From the NCBI GenBank assembly GCA_025504975.1, contig JANUWI010000020.1, positions 682,001 through 746,000 on the forward strand: a stretch of 64,000 nucleotides of DNA, given 5' to 3'. A model generated the notes under the pieces. That model had not been told where the DNA came from. It saw only the letters and a program-made list of their open reading frames with translations, and ran no database searches. The stretch comes from Plenodomus lindquistii (taxonomy: Eukaryota > Ascomycota > Dothideomycetes > Pleosporales > Leptosphaeriaceae). Below, piece after piece: positions 54,897-64,000 of this stretch. The translations under genes were made by a program, and so were the position numbers. Position 1 is the first letter of the stretch. Every line of letters begins with the position of its first letter.

Positions 54897-56327
54897 ATGT
54901 CGCTGGACGAGCTCCCCAACGAGACGCTCGCAACCATCTTATCCCAACTGCCGGTGTCTGAACGCATAGCTTTTCAAGTTGTCAACAAAAGGTGGCGCGT
55001 CATTCTAAGGGAGTTTTGCTCAGACCATATAAGTCTTGCAAGACAGAACGCCAACCAGATCCGTCATCTGGGATCTATACTCCGACAACAGCCAAGCGTG
55101 GCTCTTCAGATCCGACGCTTGACGATCCTCGAACATCCTCAGAATGGTCTAGCGAAGAGCGGACAACCGGCTTTACGTCCAATCTGCAACGAGCACAAGC
55201 AACTTTCGGAACTCTACCAGTTTCTAGCAGAGAAGGATCCCGCATCATTCGTAGGCGCAGCGTCTAGTGTCCACGCACGATGCTGCGCGATGTGGCGCCA
55301 AGCTATGTACAGCATCGGGGACAGCAGGGTAGACCTAGCCGAGATTGTTGCGCGAGCGACCAAGTGCTCGAGACTAGACATGAGCGTGGGCAGCCAAGTC
55401 ACCGGCTTCGCAATCCTGGATCTACTCCATGAGTACAGCAAATTGCAGCGCACAGCAGGCCAGACGCCTTTCAAGGCTCTAAAAGGCCTGCGTCTCAAGT
55501 GTGACCAATCAAAGGCTCTTGTACCAATCTATGAGAACTTAGATGAGTGCATCCTGAACGCGGCTGGTACGGAGCTGGATTTTGACCTCGCGGACTTTCA
55601 ACTGGGCCAACCTACCGCGCTCAAAGTTGTAGCGATCCAAGGACAGTATGCTATCCATGCTTTGAAAGGTCTTGTAGAGACAGGACGGCTCTCGCATATC
55701 ACCAAGATCTATCTCGACAGCTTTTGCTATGCGGAAGGCACGGAATCCGACCTCCACCAACTTTTCGACGATATGGGCACGCAGTGCCGTGGCCTACAAG
55801 TACTCTCCGTTGACTTCCAATACCAGGAGTCAGAGGACGACTCACTTGTCCAGCCGCTTGATCTACAATCGCTCAGGAACCTTTCCGTCAGGGCTATAAG
55901 ACTGCATGTCGATGTGATCTTAAGCCGATTAGGCGCCTCTCCTGCTCACGGTCGAAATATGGACTCATTTTTGGAGAATGTGATCGATCTGTTGCCCTCC
56001 TCGGTTGAGACCTTTGAGCTAAGCGGACTACTTGAGGCAGACTTGGAGAGTATAGAAAGGGATCTACAGTCCAGATCCATTGGTACCCTAAGACCGGCAA
56101 AGAAGAAGCTCCGCAGTGTGACAATAGTGGTTGAGCACGAAGAAGCGACACCACAAGCGTTTCTCGCGAGATGTGAGGACATTCTACCGTGCCTCGAATC
56201 TCTCTCAATGACTGCAAAGAACGCTGGGCTGGATCTAGGATGGTATATGAGGAGCTTTGGAGATTCTGATGAGTTGCTTGCTGGAGAGCAGACAAACGGG
56301 ATCAAGGATGAGATCACGTACCTCTGA
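54897..56327 (+). CDS. F-box protein, 476 residues
   Basis: F-box proteins are the substrate-recognition subunits of SCF ubiquitin ligases, binding Skp1 through the F-box. Residues 3-45 read LDELPNETLATILSQLPVSE then RIAFQVVNKRWRVILREFC, a clear F-box with the LP..(L/I)..IL..L core and the Trp of the third helix. The remaining 430 residues contain leucine-rich segments (LKGLRLKCDQ, LQVLSVDFQYQES, LRNLSVRAIRLHV, VETFELSGLLEADL, LESLSMTAKNAGL) compatible with an LRR-like fold. The ATG at 54897 is chosen because the F-box begins immediately after it; the frame is open a further 96 bases upstream. The single exon has no lesions and ends at TGA 56325-56327. The substrate is unknown. It faces the broken F-box-type gene at 58553-59974 tail to tail. 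Confidence 0.85.
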   Translation: MSLDELPNETLATILSQLPVSERIAFQVVNKRWRVILREFCSDHISLARQNANQIRHLGSILRQQPSVALQIRRLTILEHPQNGLAKSGQPALRPICNEHKQLSELYQFLAEKDPASFVGAASSVHARCCAMWRQAMYSIGDSRVDLAEIVARATKCSRLDMSVGSQVTGFAILDLLHEYSKLQRTAGQTPFKALKGLRLKCDQSKALVPIYENLDECILNAAGTELDFDLADFQLGQPTALKVVAIQGQYAIHALKGLVETGRLSHITKIYLDSFCYAEGTESDLHQLFDDMGTQCRGLQVLSVDFQYQESEDDSLVQPLDLQSLRNLSVRAIRLHVDVILSRLGASPAHGRNMDSFLENVIDLLPSSVETFELSGLLEADLESIERDLQSRSIGTLRPAKKKLRSVTIVVEHEEATPQAFLARCEDILPCLESLSMTAKNAGLDLGWYMRSFGDSDELLAGEQTNGIKDEITYL

Positions 56328-58552
56328 CAACAATGACCGAGCTCATCTACGAACGCTTCGTCTAGGTACGTTTGTTCGTTTAGGAGCGTTACTTTGGTTT
56401 GAACTTTCTTGTGACTGACGAGGGCAGGGAAAATGTACCACACAGGTGAATGATGACTGGGGGCGTAGAGAACAACACGGCAGTCAGCCTAGAGAAAGTT
56501 AATGACGTCTGGTATTTCTTTGAGCATCAAGATCCGACAACGAGGGGAAGACACTGTTGTCATCTAGGGCTTATTGTGGTTGCATGATGTGCATCAGCCT
56601 ATGATCAGTTGATAGATAAGGACGTTGACGCATTTGTTGAAGAGCAAGGGCAAGATGAGCGGGAGATACAAACCCAGGGTCTCTATTACATCCGAAGGTG
56701 GATAAACCTCAAAGTTTCCTTATCTTGAAAGTCTCGGGATTAAGCACAAAGTAGTTGCTAATCCAGGTTGCATGCCAAGATCTTCTAGTTCAAGGTTAGC
56801 TACCTCTGAGCCCACTTTAACGTATAGCTCGTTCAACTTACCGTTAATGATGACAATATCAAGTCGCACCTTACCAGCGTCTGGGAAGTTTTCAATGCCG
56901 TCTTAATGTGGGAGCAGGCTGATGAATATGAGATGAGATGTAATACTTTCTATCTACGAGGTACCTGGCCGTTATTTTAGGTAGGGTTTGTCCCTCTTCA
57001 AGCTCCCAACCATTAAGCCCCCACAGAACCCCAATAGCGGATGTTCTTCAGGCGAATCTATGCCCACTTGACCGGCCGATTGGTCGCACGGGTAAACGCC
57101 GACAGCTGCGCAAGCATCGATCCCCCCATTGAGTGTATCAGTGACTACGAGTGCCGCCGCGCGCGGTCTCGATACCTGTGAGAGCGTAAGTTGAAATTCT
57201 TACTCCCGCACCGCTTCGCTATTCAGCGTGCTTACTGCTATTCAAGCCACCCGCGCAGCTACGGCATTCCATCTCAACAGCGAGCATACATTCGAAGCGC
57301 TGGTGTCGCTATCAGCAGCATTGGCGAGAGTGTAGCAGATACTCTACCTTATCTTCACTCAGCCTGGCTGACTCTCTCAGCCCACGACCACTGGCAGTTA
57401 ATATGAATACAGCAGCCTGGTTGAGTTACATAATATCCCCGCCTCCTTCGAGTTCCATGAGCGTGAGCAGCTCGCTATCCGCACGAAAGACACCAGAGCC
57501 CGATCACCGCTGCACCACATGCTATCTCTCCGTCCAGCGCATTGCCGGCAACAATACCGCTGTCTTGCAAGTCTTGGAACTATTCCAGCTTATTGCTTAC
57601 ACCAAGCCTCACATGCCCCATGGTCTGCTCTCGAGAAATGTTTCAGAAAAACATGTGGGTTACGCAGCATGGGGGGGAGGAAGGGACGAGAAGTGGGATT
57701 CTTTGGGAAGAGTGTTCTGATCGTCCCCAAACTAATTCACTGAGTTTGACACCTGTGCACAGAACGTCTGTGTGGTACATGTATCATGAGATCATCGCCG
57801 TGGGCAGGTTTGTGAGTTCCAACCTACTGATCGTAGGACGCAAAGGATAAAAATAAGTTGGCCGCAACACCTCTCCCTGCAGCAAGTGGTGCTTAGAGCT
57901 ATTTGATGAGGAGGAATACGCAAACACAAACGGAGAATACCGTTTTTTCTTCACTGGGAGTGGAATAGGCCGATGATGCTTTCTACTGTATTCTCTTCAA
58001 CACAGCTAGAACATAACCTGTTTGCTGCCGCCTGCGACGTATAAATCACATCACGCCAGATCCAAGTGGGCTCTCGTAAAGGGTCTTGTTTGACGGCCAC
58101 TAACCTGTCAGACACCTCGCATACCAGAAAGGGCCCAAGACGGAGACATTCCATGGACAAGTGACCTCAAAAGGCCAACCCATTCGGAGACGCTGTAGTT
58201 TGTTGGTTAGTGGACCTGTGCCCACACAACAATTAGGCTCCACTATTCCGCTTCTTAGACTCAGTCACCGTCTCCACTGATTTGAAGGACGAGCAGATAG
58301 ATCAGAGATAGTCCGGAAAACATTCGGAAGTAAGATGGAAGATAAGACAACCTGATCAAGGTGCAACTTGCTCGTGACATGAGAGAGAAGTATAGGCACG
58401 AATGCTGTCAATTTATAGAGATACAAAAGCTGCCAATTGCCTGCCCTGATAGTCCTGACAATTCCAGATTGACAACCAATGATAGACCGTATCTGCATGA
58501 AAATCTACCATGAACGCAACCGCCACTTCCCTCTGCTTTTTCAAGCCCATCC
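56328..58552. other. Spacer between the two F-box-type genes
   Basis: No supported gene. A plus-strand ORF at 57403-57720 (105 codons) and a minus-strand one at 57951-58160 (69 codons, EPTWIWRDVIYTSQ) have no family assignment. Confidence 0.35.
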
Positions 58553-59974
58553 CTATGTGAGTGGAGGGCCTTGGCTGAACTGTAGGCCGTTCTCGCCTTT
58601 GCAACCCATGTATAAGATGTCACGGCTATCTTCTGGCCCCCCAATCGCCCGCATACAGATACCGAGGCGTCGGCCTTTCTCATAGGCGCCCATCGCCAAC
58701 GTCTCGAAGGTCTTCTTGTGCGGGTCGAGGAAATGATGCATTAGTGAGCCGTAGCTCACGTCAAAATCAAAGACAACCCGCAAGTACATCATTTCTCTTG
58801 GCAGGTATTCGAGTGCAGCGTCGGCGTTTATGTATCCTGGCATCATGCCTATTAGCTCCAAGCACAGAAGTGATGGAGGCCATTGTGTGTCCTTCAGCTT
58901 CTCGATGGTGGCGTCTGACCGGATGAACACGTGATCGTGGTGAATTCGGAGCTTTGGGAGCTTGGACAACAGCTTCAGCCTGTCAAGGTCATCCTTGGCC
59001 AGTGGCGAAGGGCTGTCAGCAGGACTCTGGTACTCAAAATCCCAGACCAGCTCCTGCAATGATTCGCAGACACGAAGTAGAGCATCTGGGAGATTTTCGT
59101 ATCGGCATGTATCGCTATAGCTCTTGTCGATGATTACCAGACGTCGCAATGAAGTAAAGGTTGCGGCGTGAAGTCTTTGCGTTGCTGTGGCTGTTGCGGT
59201 ATAGGCGCCAATGAGATCCATCGACCGCATTTTCATGTGTCTACAAGTGACATGAGGGTCTATGGCGCCATTATGTTCTCCCCATCTCTTCGTAGGTGCA
59301 GTACTGTAAGTTCGGCCCCAAAGATAAACTCGCCATCTTCTTTAGCAAGCTTAATGTCCGCTTCCTTGATCTCCTGACATGGGAATTGAAGTCCAAGCAT
59401 TCTCCGGGCATCTGTCACTAGCTTGAATAAGTGAAGGTGACTTGTCTGCGAGACCGAGGCGGCGACTCTGAGGTATCGCGTTCTTCGAGCGACAACCAGC
59501 AAAAAAGTACCAATCGCAGTTGCACTTCTTAGCTTGCCGATTTCTTGGCGAAATTCGGAACGTGCTTACGCGACTGTATTACGCTCCTTCGCACCAACCG
59601 GTACGATTGTCGATGGTATAATATTGAGGCGTTCGTCAATTGTCCTCTGATCGGTGTATAATGGGAGCCAGGAGTTTGTAGGGAAAACGGTGGCGAAATT
59701 AGCAGTGATCTTAAGGTGTGTGATATTTTCAGCCCTTTCTGGATGGGCGATCAACGTCGTAAGAAGGGTTGTGCCTTGCGCGACGTTGTCCTTGTTGAGG
59801 ATCATTGTAGAGTATAGCGTTGACATGGTGCGCTCGCAGATGTGCCGGCAGGTTTGAAGCATAGATAGTCGGTCTCCTTGGCCCAGCGAACTCAACACAC
59901 ATCACGAGCAGCTCAGTCGGTAACTGGAGCAATCCAGACGAGTGTGACATGCCCAAGCGCTGTGCCGGTTCCAT
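58553..59974 (-). pseudogene. F-box-type gene broken by two frameshifts and a stop
   Basis: From ATG 59974 the minus strand reads MEPAQRLGMSHSSGLLQLPT then ELLVM; one base later the next frame continues VLSSLGQGDRLSMLQTCRHI and CERTMSTLYSTMIL, together an F-box. The break lies in a TGTGTG run near 59898, typical for slippage. The frame then reads on (HPERAENITHLKITANFATV) to an in-frame TAA at 59566-59568, after which it continues ARSEFRQEIGKLRSATAIGT and YLRVAASVSQTSHLHL. Around 59260 a second frameshift leads to HNGAIDPHVTCRHMKMRSMD then TSLRRLVIIDKSYSD and the rest to TAG 58553. Leucine-rich segments (LRIHHDHVFI, LLCLELIGMM, YLRVVFDFDVS) follow. The TAA could come from CAA by C-to-T. Alternatively GTAAGC at the stop could start a 45-nt intron, but the intervening codons look protein-like. 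Confidence 0.7.
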
Positions 59975-62900
59975 CTTCGATTTAGAGTTGTCGTGGAATA
60001 ACCTTCATGATCTGCGACTTGATTAGATGCTATATGCGTAGCGGCGAACCTCAATTGTTCAAAGACAAATAATAACAAATTACTGGTGGCTCGGTACTGT
60101 TGTGGCTGTGGATCGGTGAGCGTTGAATGGTGAGCGGTGAATGGTGAACGGTGGAGTGCGCTCTAGCAAAGCCTTGTTCTTGATGTGCCTCCTCTTGTTG
60201 TGTATGACTGTTCGCACCTTCTAAAATCTAGCAAATCTGCACCCAGACGCGAAAGCCGGTGCTCCTTGAGCCTGTAGACTTACGACCTTCCAGTAGCGGT
60301 TGTCCTACAGGCGTCTTCTATTGAAGGGATGAACTTCGAATAGCGGCCATGCTTCTGGCAGAAGCATACTGTATTTCGAGGAGAATGAAGACACAAGGAA
60401 TCGACGTATCAATGACAATGTTGTGAGGTTGTTTGCCAGTCTTGGACTGAAGCTGATAGAGTAGCCACGGGGGCAGAGGTATCATGGACGGCTGTGGAAG
60501 CGTAAATCACAATGGTCAGTAGGCATTCATGCGTCGTCATCTCTCACCTTGGCCCTAGCTGTGGCAAGACTGTGAAGGTAGATACTGATGCCGGTCATCG
60601 TCGCTATACAGAGTCATGTGAGAAGTGACCGTAACAGGGCAACGATATGAAAAGAGTACTAGACTTGAACAGCGTTAAGGTGAAGCCACGAAAGAGTCGA
60701 GGAGTTTCTACCGACACGTCAACAAGCCAGAACTGGTTGAAAAAGGCTGGCCGATCTCATCTGATCAAAGTGCCCTGCACAGCCGGCGAGGCGGTGTCTG
60801 AGTAGATACTTGTTCTATGCCGGCCCGTGCTTGGTCGTGAGAGCGTTGGGAAGAATTCGTTTCAGATGGTGTTGTCTTAGGATAGCGCATACTGCAAGAA
60901 TACCAAGCGGACAACTGACTGGTCATCATGTCGACATCTTGGGCTTACTATGTCTAAATTGTGACCGGACAGAGTATGTGAAGTGGCGGGCGCATGGCGC
61001 AGTGGAGGTGTGTGGGGATATTGGTGTATGCGAGAGAGGTCCGCCGGTGTCACCAAATATGTGGATGCTTGTGCTGCGGCACGCAGCTTGTTGTGGTGAT
61101 CCCGGGGCCTGGCAGCGCCCTGCCGGAGTGGCAGGTCGGGTGGGCTTGAGGCGGGCACGCGATACTTTGTGGAGTGTCGAGGAATCGTTGGTCTCCATTT
61201 AGTCGTCGCAGCAGGGACTGCACTGCCTCTTATTCGTCAGCCTTGAATCGATATCGGCTCCGATGACCAAAGTATGGCTTCACTATCTAGAGTAAATCTG
61301 CCGCTTTCGATAACTTGGCGACGACGGGACCGCCGGGTTCGCGAGCTCGCCTCAAGCTTCACAAGGACTACCTATTCTTACGGTACCCCTGGACTCGTGT
61401 GGGCCTAATAGTGACGGGTCATCGTTTGTAGAGCTGCTATATTAGCGTACAGAAAATAGCAAATGATAACGTCCTGCCCAACCTTAGCCGTGTCGCAGCA
61501 GGGGCATCACAGCTTACCGTTGCAGGCTTTCTAATTAAACACACTGCCCAATTGGCCGTCCCGTAAGATGGGCCTCACTCAACTCCTCGAGAAACTGGGT
61601 AGCCGGGTCCACTTCGCGTACATGCATGATAACGCTGTGTTACTGCCTACGCATTGATTTACATGCCTGTTGAAGTTTGACGAATGATCTTCTCATCTTA
61701 GCAAGTTCCAGGGCTGCTAGTCTTCATACTTAAACAGGGTTTCAATCCGATGTGTCTATTGTGGTACTGAGGGGAATTGCTCTCTGTCCTCACAACTTCA
61801 AGCAGCTAAGAATACCAAATCTACAACTTCTTGAGTAAAGGAACTCTGGTCTGAGATGAGTGGAGCACATACTTCTGAGTGATGCTGCTATGCCGCTCGT
61901 GGGATGAGGAGCTGCAACGGATAAAGCGGAATCGAAGACACGAGCCCCATTCAGTGATGATAGGCCATGAGGGCGCTTAGCCGTAGCAAACCTACTCAAT
62001 ACGGCAGAATCGAAGGGCAGGTGTTCATCACTGTAGTTGTACATTCTCTTGTTCTGGTATCGCTCAGAATGCCTGAGACATGCGGCCTTTAAACGACTCT
62101 AGCCTTCTTCTGCTCGTGCTGGGCGTCTCACGGGCCGTAAGTATTAACTCGTGGGGGGTTAAGCGTGCTTGTTTGGCCACTGTGCTAAGTGCGCTTACGG
62201 ACCGTTCCACGAGGAGTCAGCCTGAAAGGCTCCGGGCGACGTTGCCCTCTTCACACAACCCGCCTGATACACGCGGATGCAATGCACACCTCATTGTGTA
62301 ACACACCCTAAGAGCGCATATGCAAGCTAATATCCTGACCATACAGGATCGTAAGCTGAGTTTCCGCAGCTGGCTTCTTGTACTTTGTAAGCAGATATTA
62401 ATCTAGCTGTGTTGGCCATTCTAAGCGACAATCACTTACATCAGAATTAAAAGACTTCTAACGGCGGCGTTAGATACTCAAAACGCTGATTACACGATGG
62501 AACTGGAGAAGTATGTTGTATCAGAGAGATTCTTACCGTTTAAGGAGTTTCTCTTAAATGGACAGGAAGTGGCGCGTGACCTTGGGACACAGCGGACCGC
62601 GGAAATTGATACTTAGACAGCTTTCTTGGGACTCTTCCCGCTTCCGCCGTACCTCTCTTGCATTCAATTGGCATGCCCCCAAATAGTGAGGAAGAGCTCA
62701 AGAGGAAGCCCTGGATTCCTACGTGCGTAGCGCTGCCCAATTTTGTTAATTCCATTATCTTCACAGAGGTCTTGCTAGTACAAGATCTGGTAGCTCTCTG
62801 AATTGTAGCAGGTTGACTGCCTGCGCTACAACCTAACATACGGAAAGAATAAGCAAGACTTAATCTAACCTCGTTCCACATCCGATCATGAAAGAAAGGC

Positions 62901-62980
62901 ACGTAGACTCTAAGACTGACAGTACAATCCAAAGTATTGTGCACCTTGTGCTAAGAGCCCTTGTTGTTTTGCCTAAAATC
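59975..62980. other. Region without supported genes
   Basis: Short ORFs on both strands without domains (longest: 130 codons at 60810-61202 plus, 134 at 62540-62944 minus). It includes the 14-bp tandem repeat at 60115-60156. Confidence 0.35.
60115..60156. repeat. 14-bp tandem repeat, three units
   Basis: GGTGAGCGTTGAAT, GGTGAGCGGTGAAT and GGTGAACGGTGGAG follow each other directly. Confidence 0.8.
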
Positions 62981-64000
62981 CTAAGTAGTAGGCATATTAA
63001 AAGACATTAAAAACTCCTTTCCTGGTTCTGGGTTGTGAAGTAATTGTTGTTGAAGTCTTCCTAATTCTAGTCGATCGATTGTGTTCCGATTGCTGCAGCC
63101 AATCCTAGTGATACTATACTCTAGCATTGAGTTTGAAGCATCTATAGGGATTCCCTTGGTTGGATATGTACCTACGAGATAGATCTGGAGCTTACGATTA
63201 TGCTGGTTTTTACGGATGTAGCCTTGCGTAATGCGTAGTCTATCCTTTAGAGCACGCACATCTGTGCTAATTAACCTTATTCTCATGCCGCTTTCTAGTA
63301 TTTGTCGAACATTGTCTGTATCCCACAGTAAGTCACGAATAGGACTTAGATATAAGACTCTCTTATGTTTGCGTAACAACAGAGCGCCTGATTACTCAAG
63401 CTTTGCTGCGTCGTGTGCGGAAATGTTCTAGAGTATAGATTTCGTGTCTTATAAAAATAAGGACTAAGAATATTAAGCAAGGATGTTTGGGACTCTACAG
63501 AATCCATTCTGTAGTAGTAAGATACTAGGAAACCTATAGTGAAGTATGACTTCAACATTTAACGAAGTATAATATACCTTACTATCGTAATGTATTTCCC
63601 TTCTAAGATATGCATTTTTTTTTCGAATAGATTGAATAGTAGGTATGATTAGTGCGTATGGGAATGAGTAGAATAGATTAAGCTTCTACTGTAAGGTATA
63701 AGCAGTGTATATAGGATAGTATTGTAAACAAGGCTAGTGCGGAAAAGGCTGTCTTAATGCTTTTAAGATAAGAAGCCCTTTCTATAGGGTGAAGACCGTG
63801 CGGACATAAAGACTGTGCTAATGCAGTACATTAGGCATGTAGGGACACTGTAGATTAGCCCTACACGACAACATCCTGCACGGTTTGCTGTTTCATCTTA
63901 TCAATACTCCTGCATGCATAAACGACTGCATCCGCATGGTCTTTATCCCGCACCGTCCTTTATCCCGTACGGTTTTATCTAGTATATTAGGTGAAACACT
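62981..64000. other. AT-rich right edge with a weak minus-strand ORF
   Basis: From 62981 the sequence becomes AT-rich. The minus-strand ORF 62981-63379 (about 130 codons; RVLYLSPIRDLLWDTDNVRQ, LRITQGYIRKNQHN) and a shifted one at 63346-63558 could be parts of one decayed reading frame, perhaps of a mobile element, but I recognise no family. From 63560 to the end I see no coding potential; short words such as CCGCACCGT / CCGTACGGT recur at 63940-63975. Confidence 0.3.

Noticed and set aside
1..64000. CRISPR arrays, bacterial operons, riboswitches
   Set aside because: No regularly spaced repeats of CRISPR type, and gene structure is eukaryotic with introns.

Overview
The window looks like part of a filamentous ascomycete chromosome (Pezizomycotina; a Dothideomycete is my best guess). 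The support is: short spliceosomal introns of 51-83 nt with GTAAGT/GTACGT-type donors; a giant DUF6606/DUF3638/DUF3645 gene; a DUF2841 (YDR124W-like) gene; F-box genes; NB-ARC/TPR and NACHT-type NLR relics; pogo (Fot1-like), CACTA/Tnp2-like and Tad-type LINE elements; and many nonsense codons explicable by C-to-T or G-to-A change, as repeat-induced point mutation (RIP) would leave. Bacterial features such as operons, Shine-Dalgarno sites or CRISPR arrays were not seen.

Layout. 1-4050: mostly non-coding, with one broken ORF (minus, 626-1030). 4051-5564: two-exon gene of unknown family. 7558-9162: intact single-exon gene of unknown function. 11470-16955: a CACTA/Tnp2-type DNA transposon with matching ends, a transposase gene, a divergent lysine-rich accessory gene and an in-frame downstream ORF. 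17289-21658: NLR fragments (NACHT piece, LINE scrap, NB-ARC/TPR piece), the last split by a 5'-truncated LINE (18416-20883) with a 15-bp target-site duplication. 21658-22636: a second LINE fragment. 22690-23973: a broken dual-specificity phosphatase cut off before its catalytic loop. 25068-25280: the tail and terminal repeat of a pogo element. 26669-26974: a hairpin and a perfect 25-bp inverted repeat. 28887-31463: DUF2841 gene, 5' exons unresolved. 31855-33524: pogo transposase with two stops and a terminal repeat shared with the 25 kb relic. 33978-35363: dynamin pseudogene that keeps one frame but has four in-frame stops. 38133-47893: intact six-exon gene for a protein of about 3143 residues with an SF2-like ATPase region. 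48860-51260: old plus-strand LINE interrupted by a younger minus-strand LINE with a 15-bp target duplication. 54897-56327: intact F-box gene. 58553-59974: broken F-box-type gene on the opposite strand. The remainder, including the AT-rich right end, holds no gene I can defend.

Overall this reads as an accessory, repeat-rich region in which five apparently intact genes (4051, 7558, 28887-31463 in its 3' part, 38133-47893, 54897) sit among regulatory-type genes (NLR, MAP-kinase-phosphatase-like, dynamin, F-box) destroyed by transposon insertion and nonsense mutation. I see no clear new multi-gene system. The leads most worth checking are the giant DUF3638 gene surviving in a gene graveyard, the CACTA element with its antisense accessory gene and read-through configuration, the frame-preserving dynamin pseudogene, and the dateable LINE insertions.
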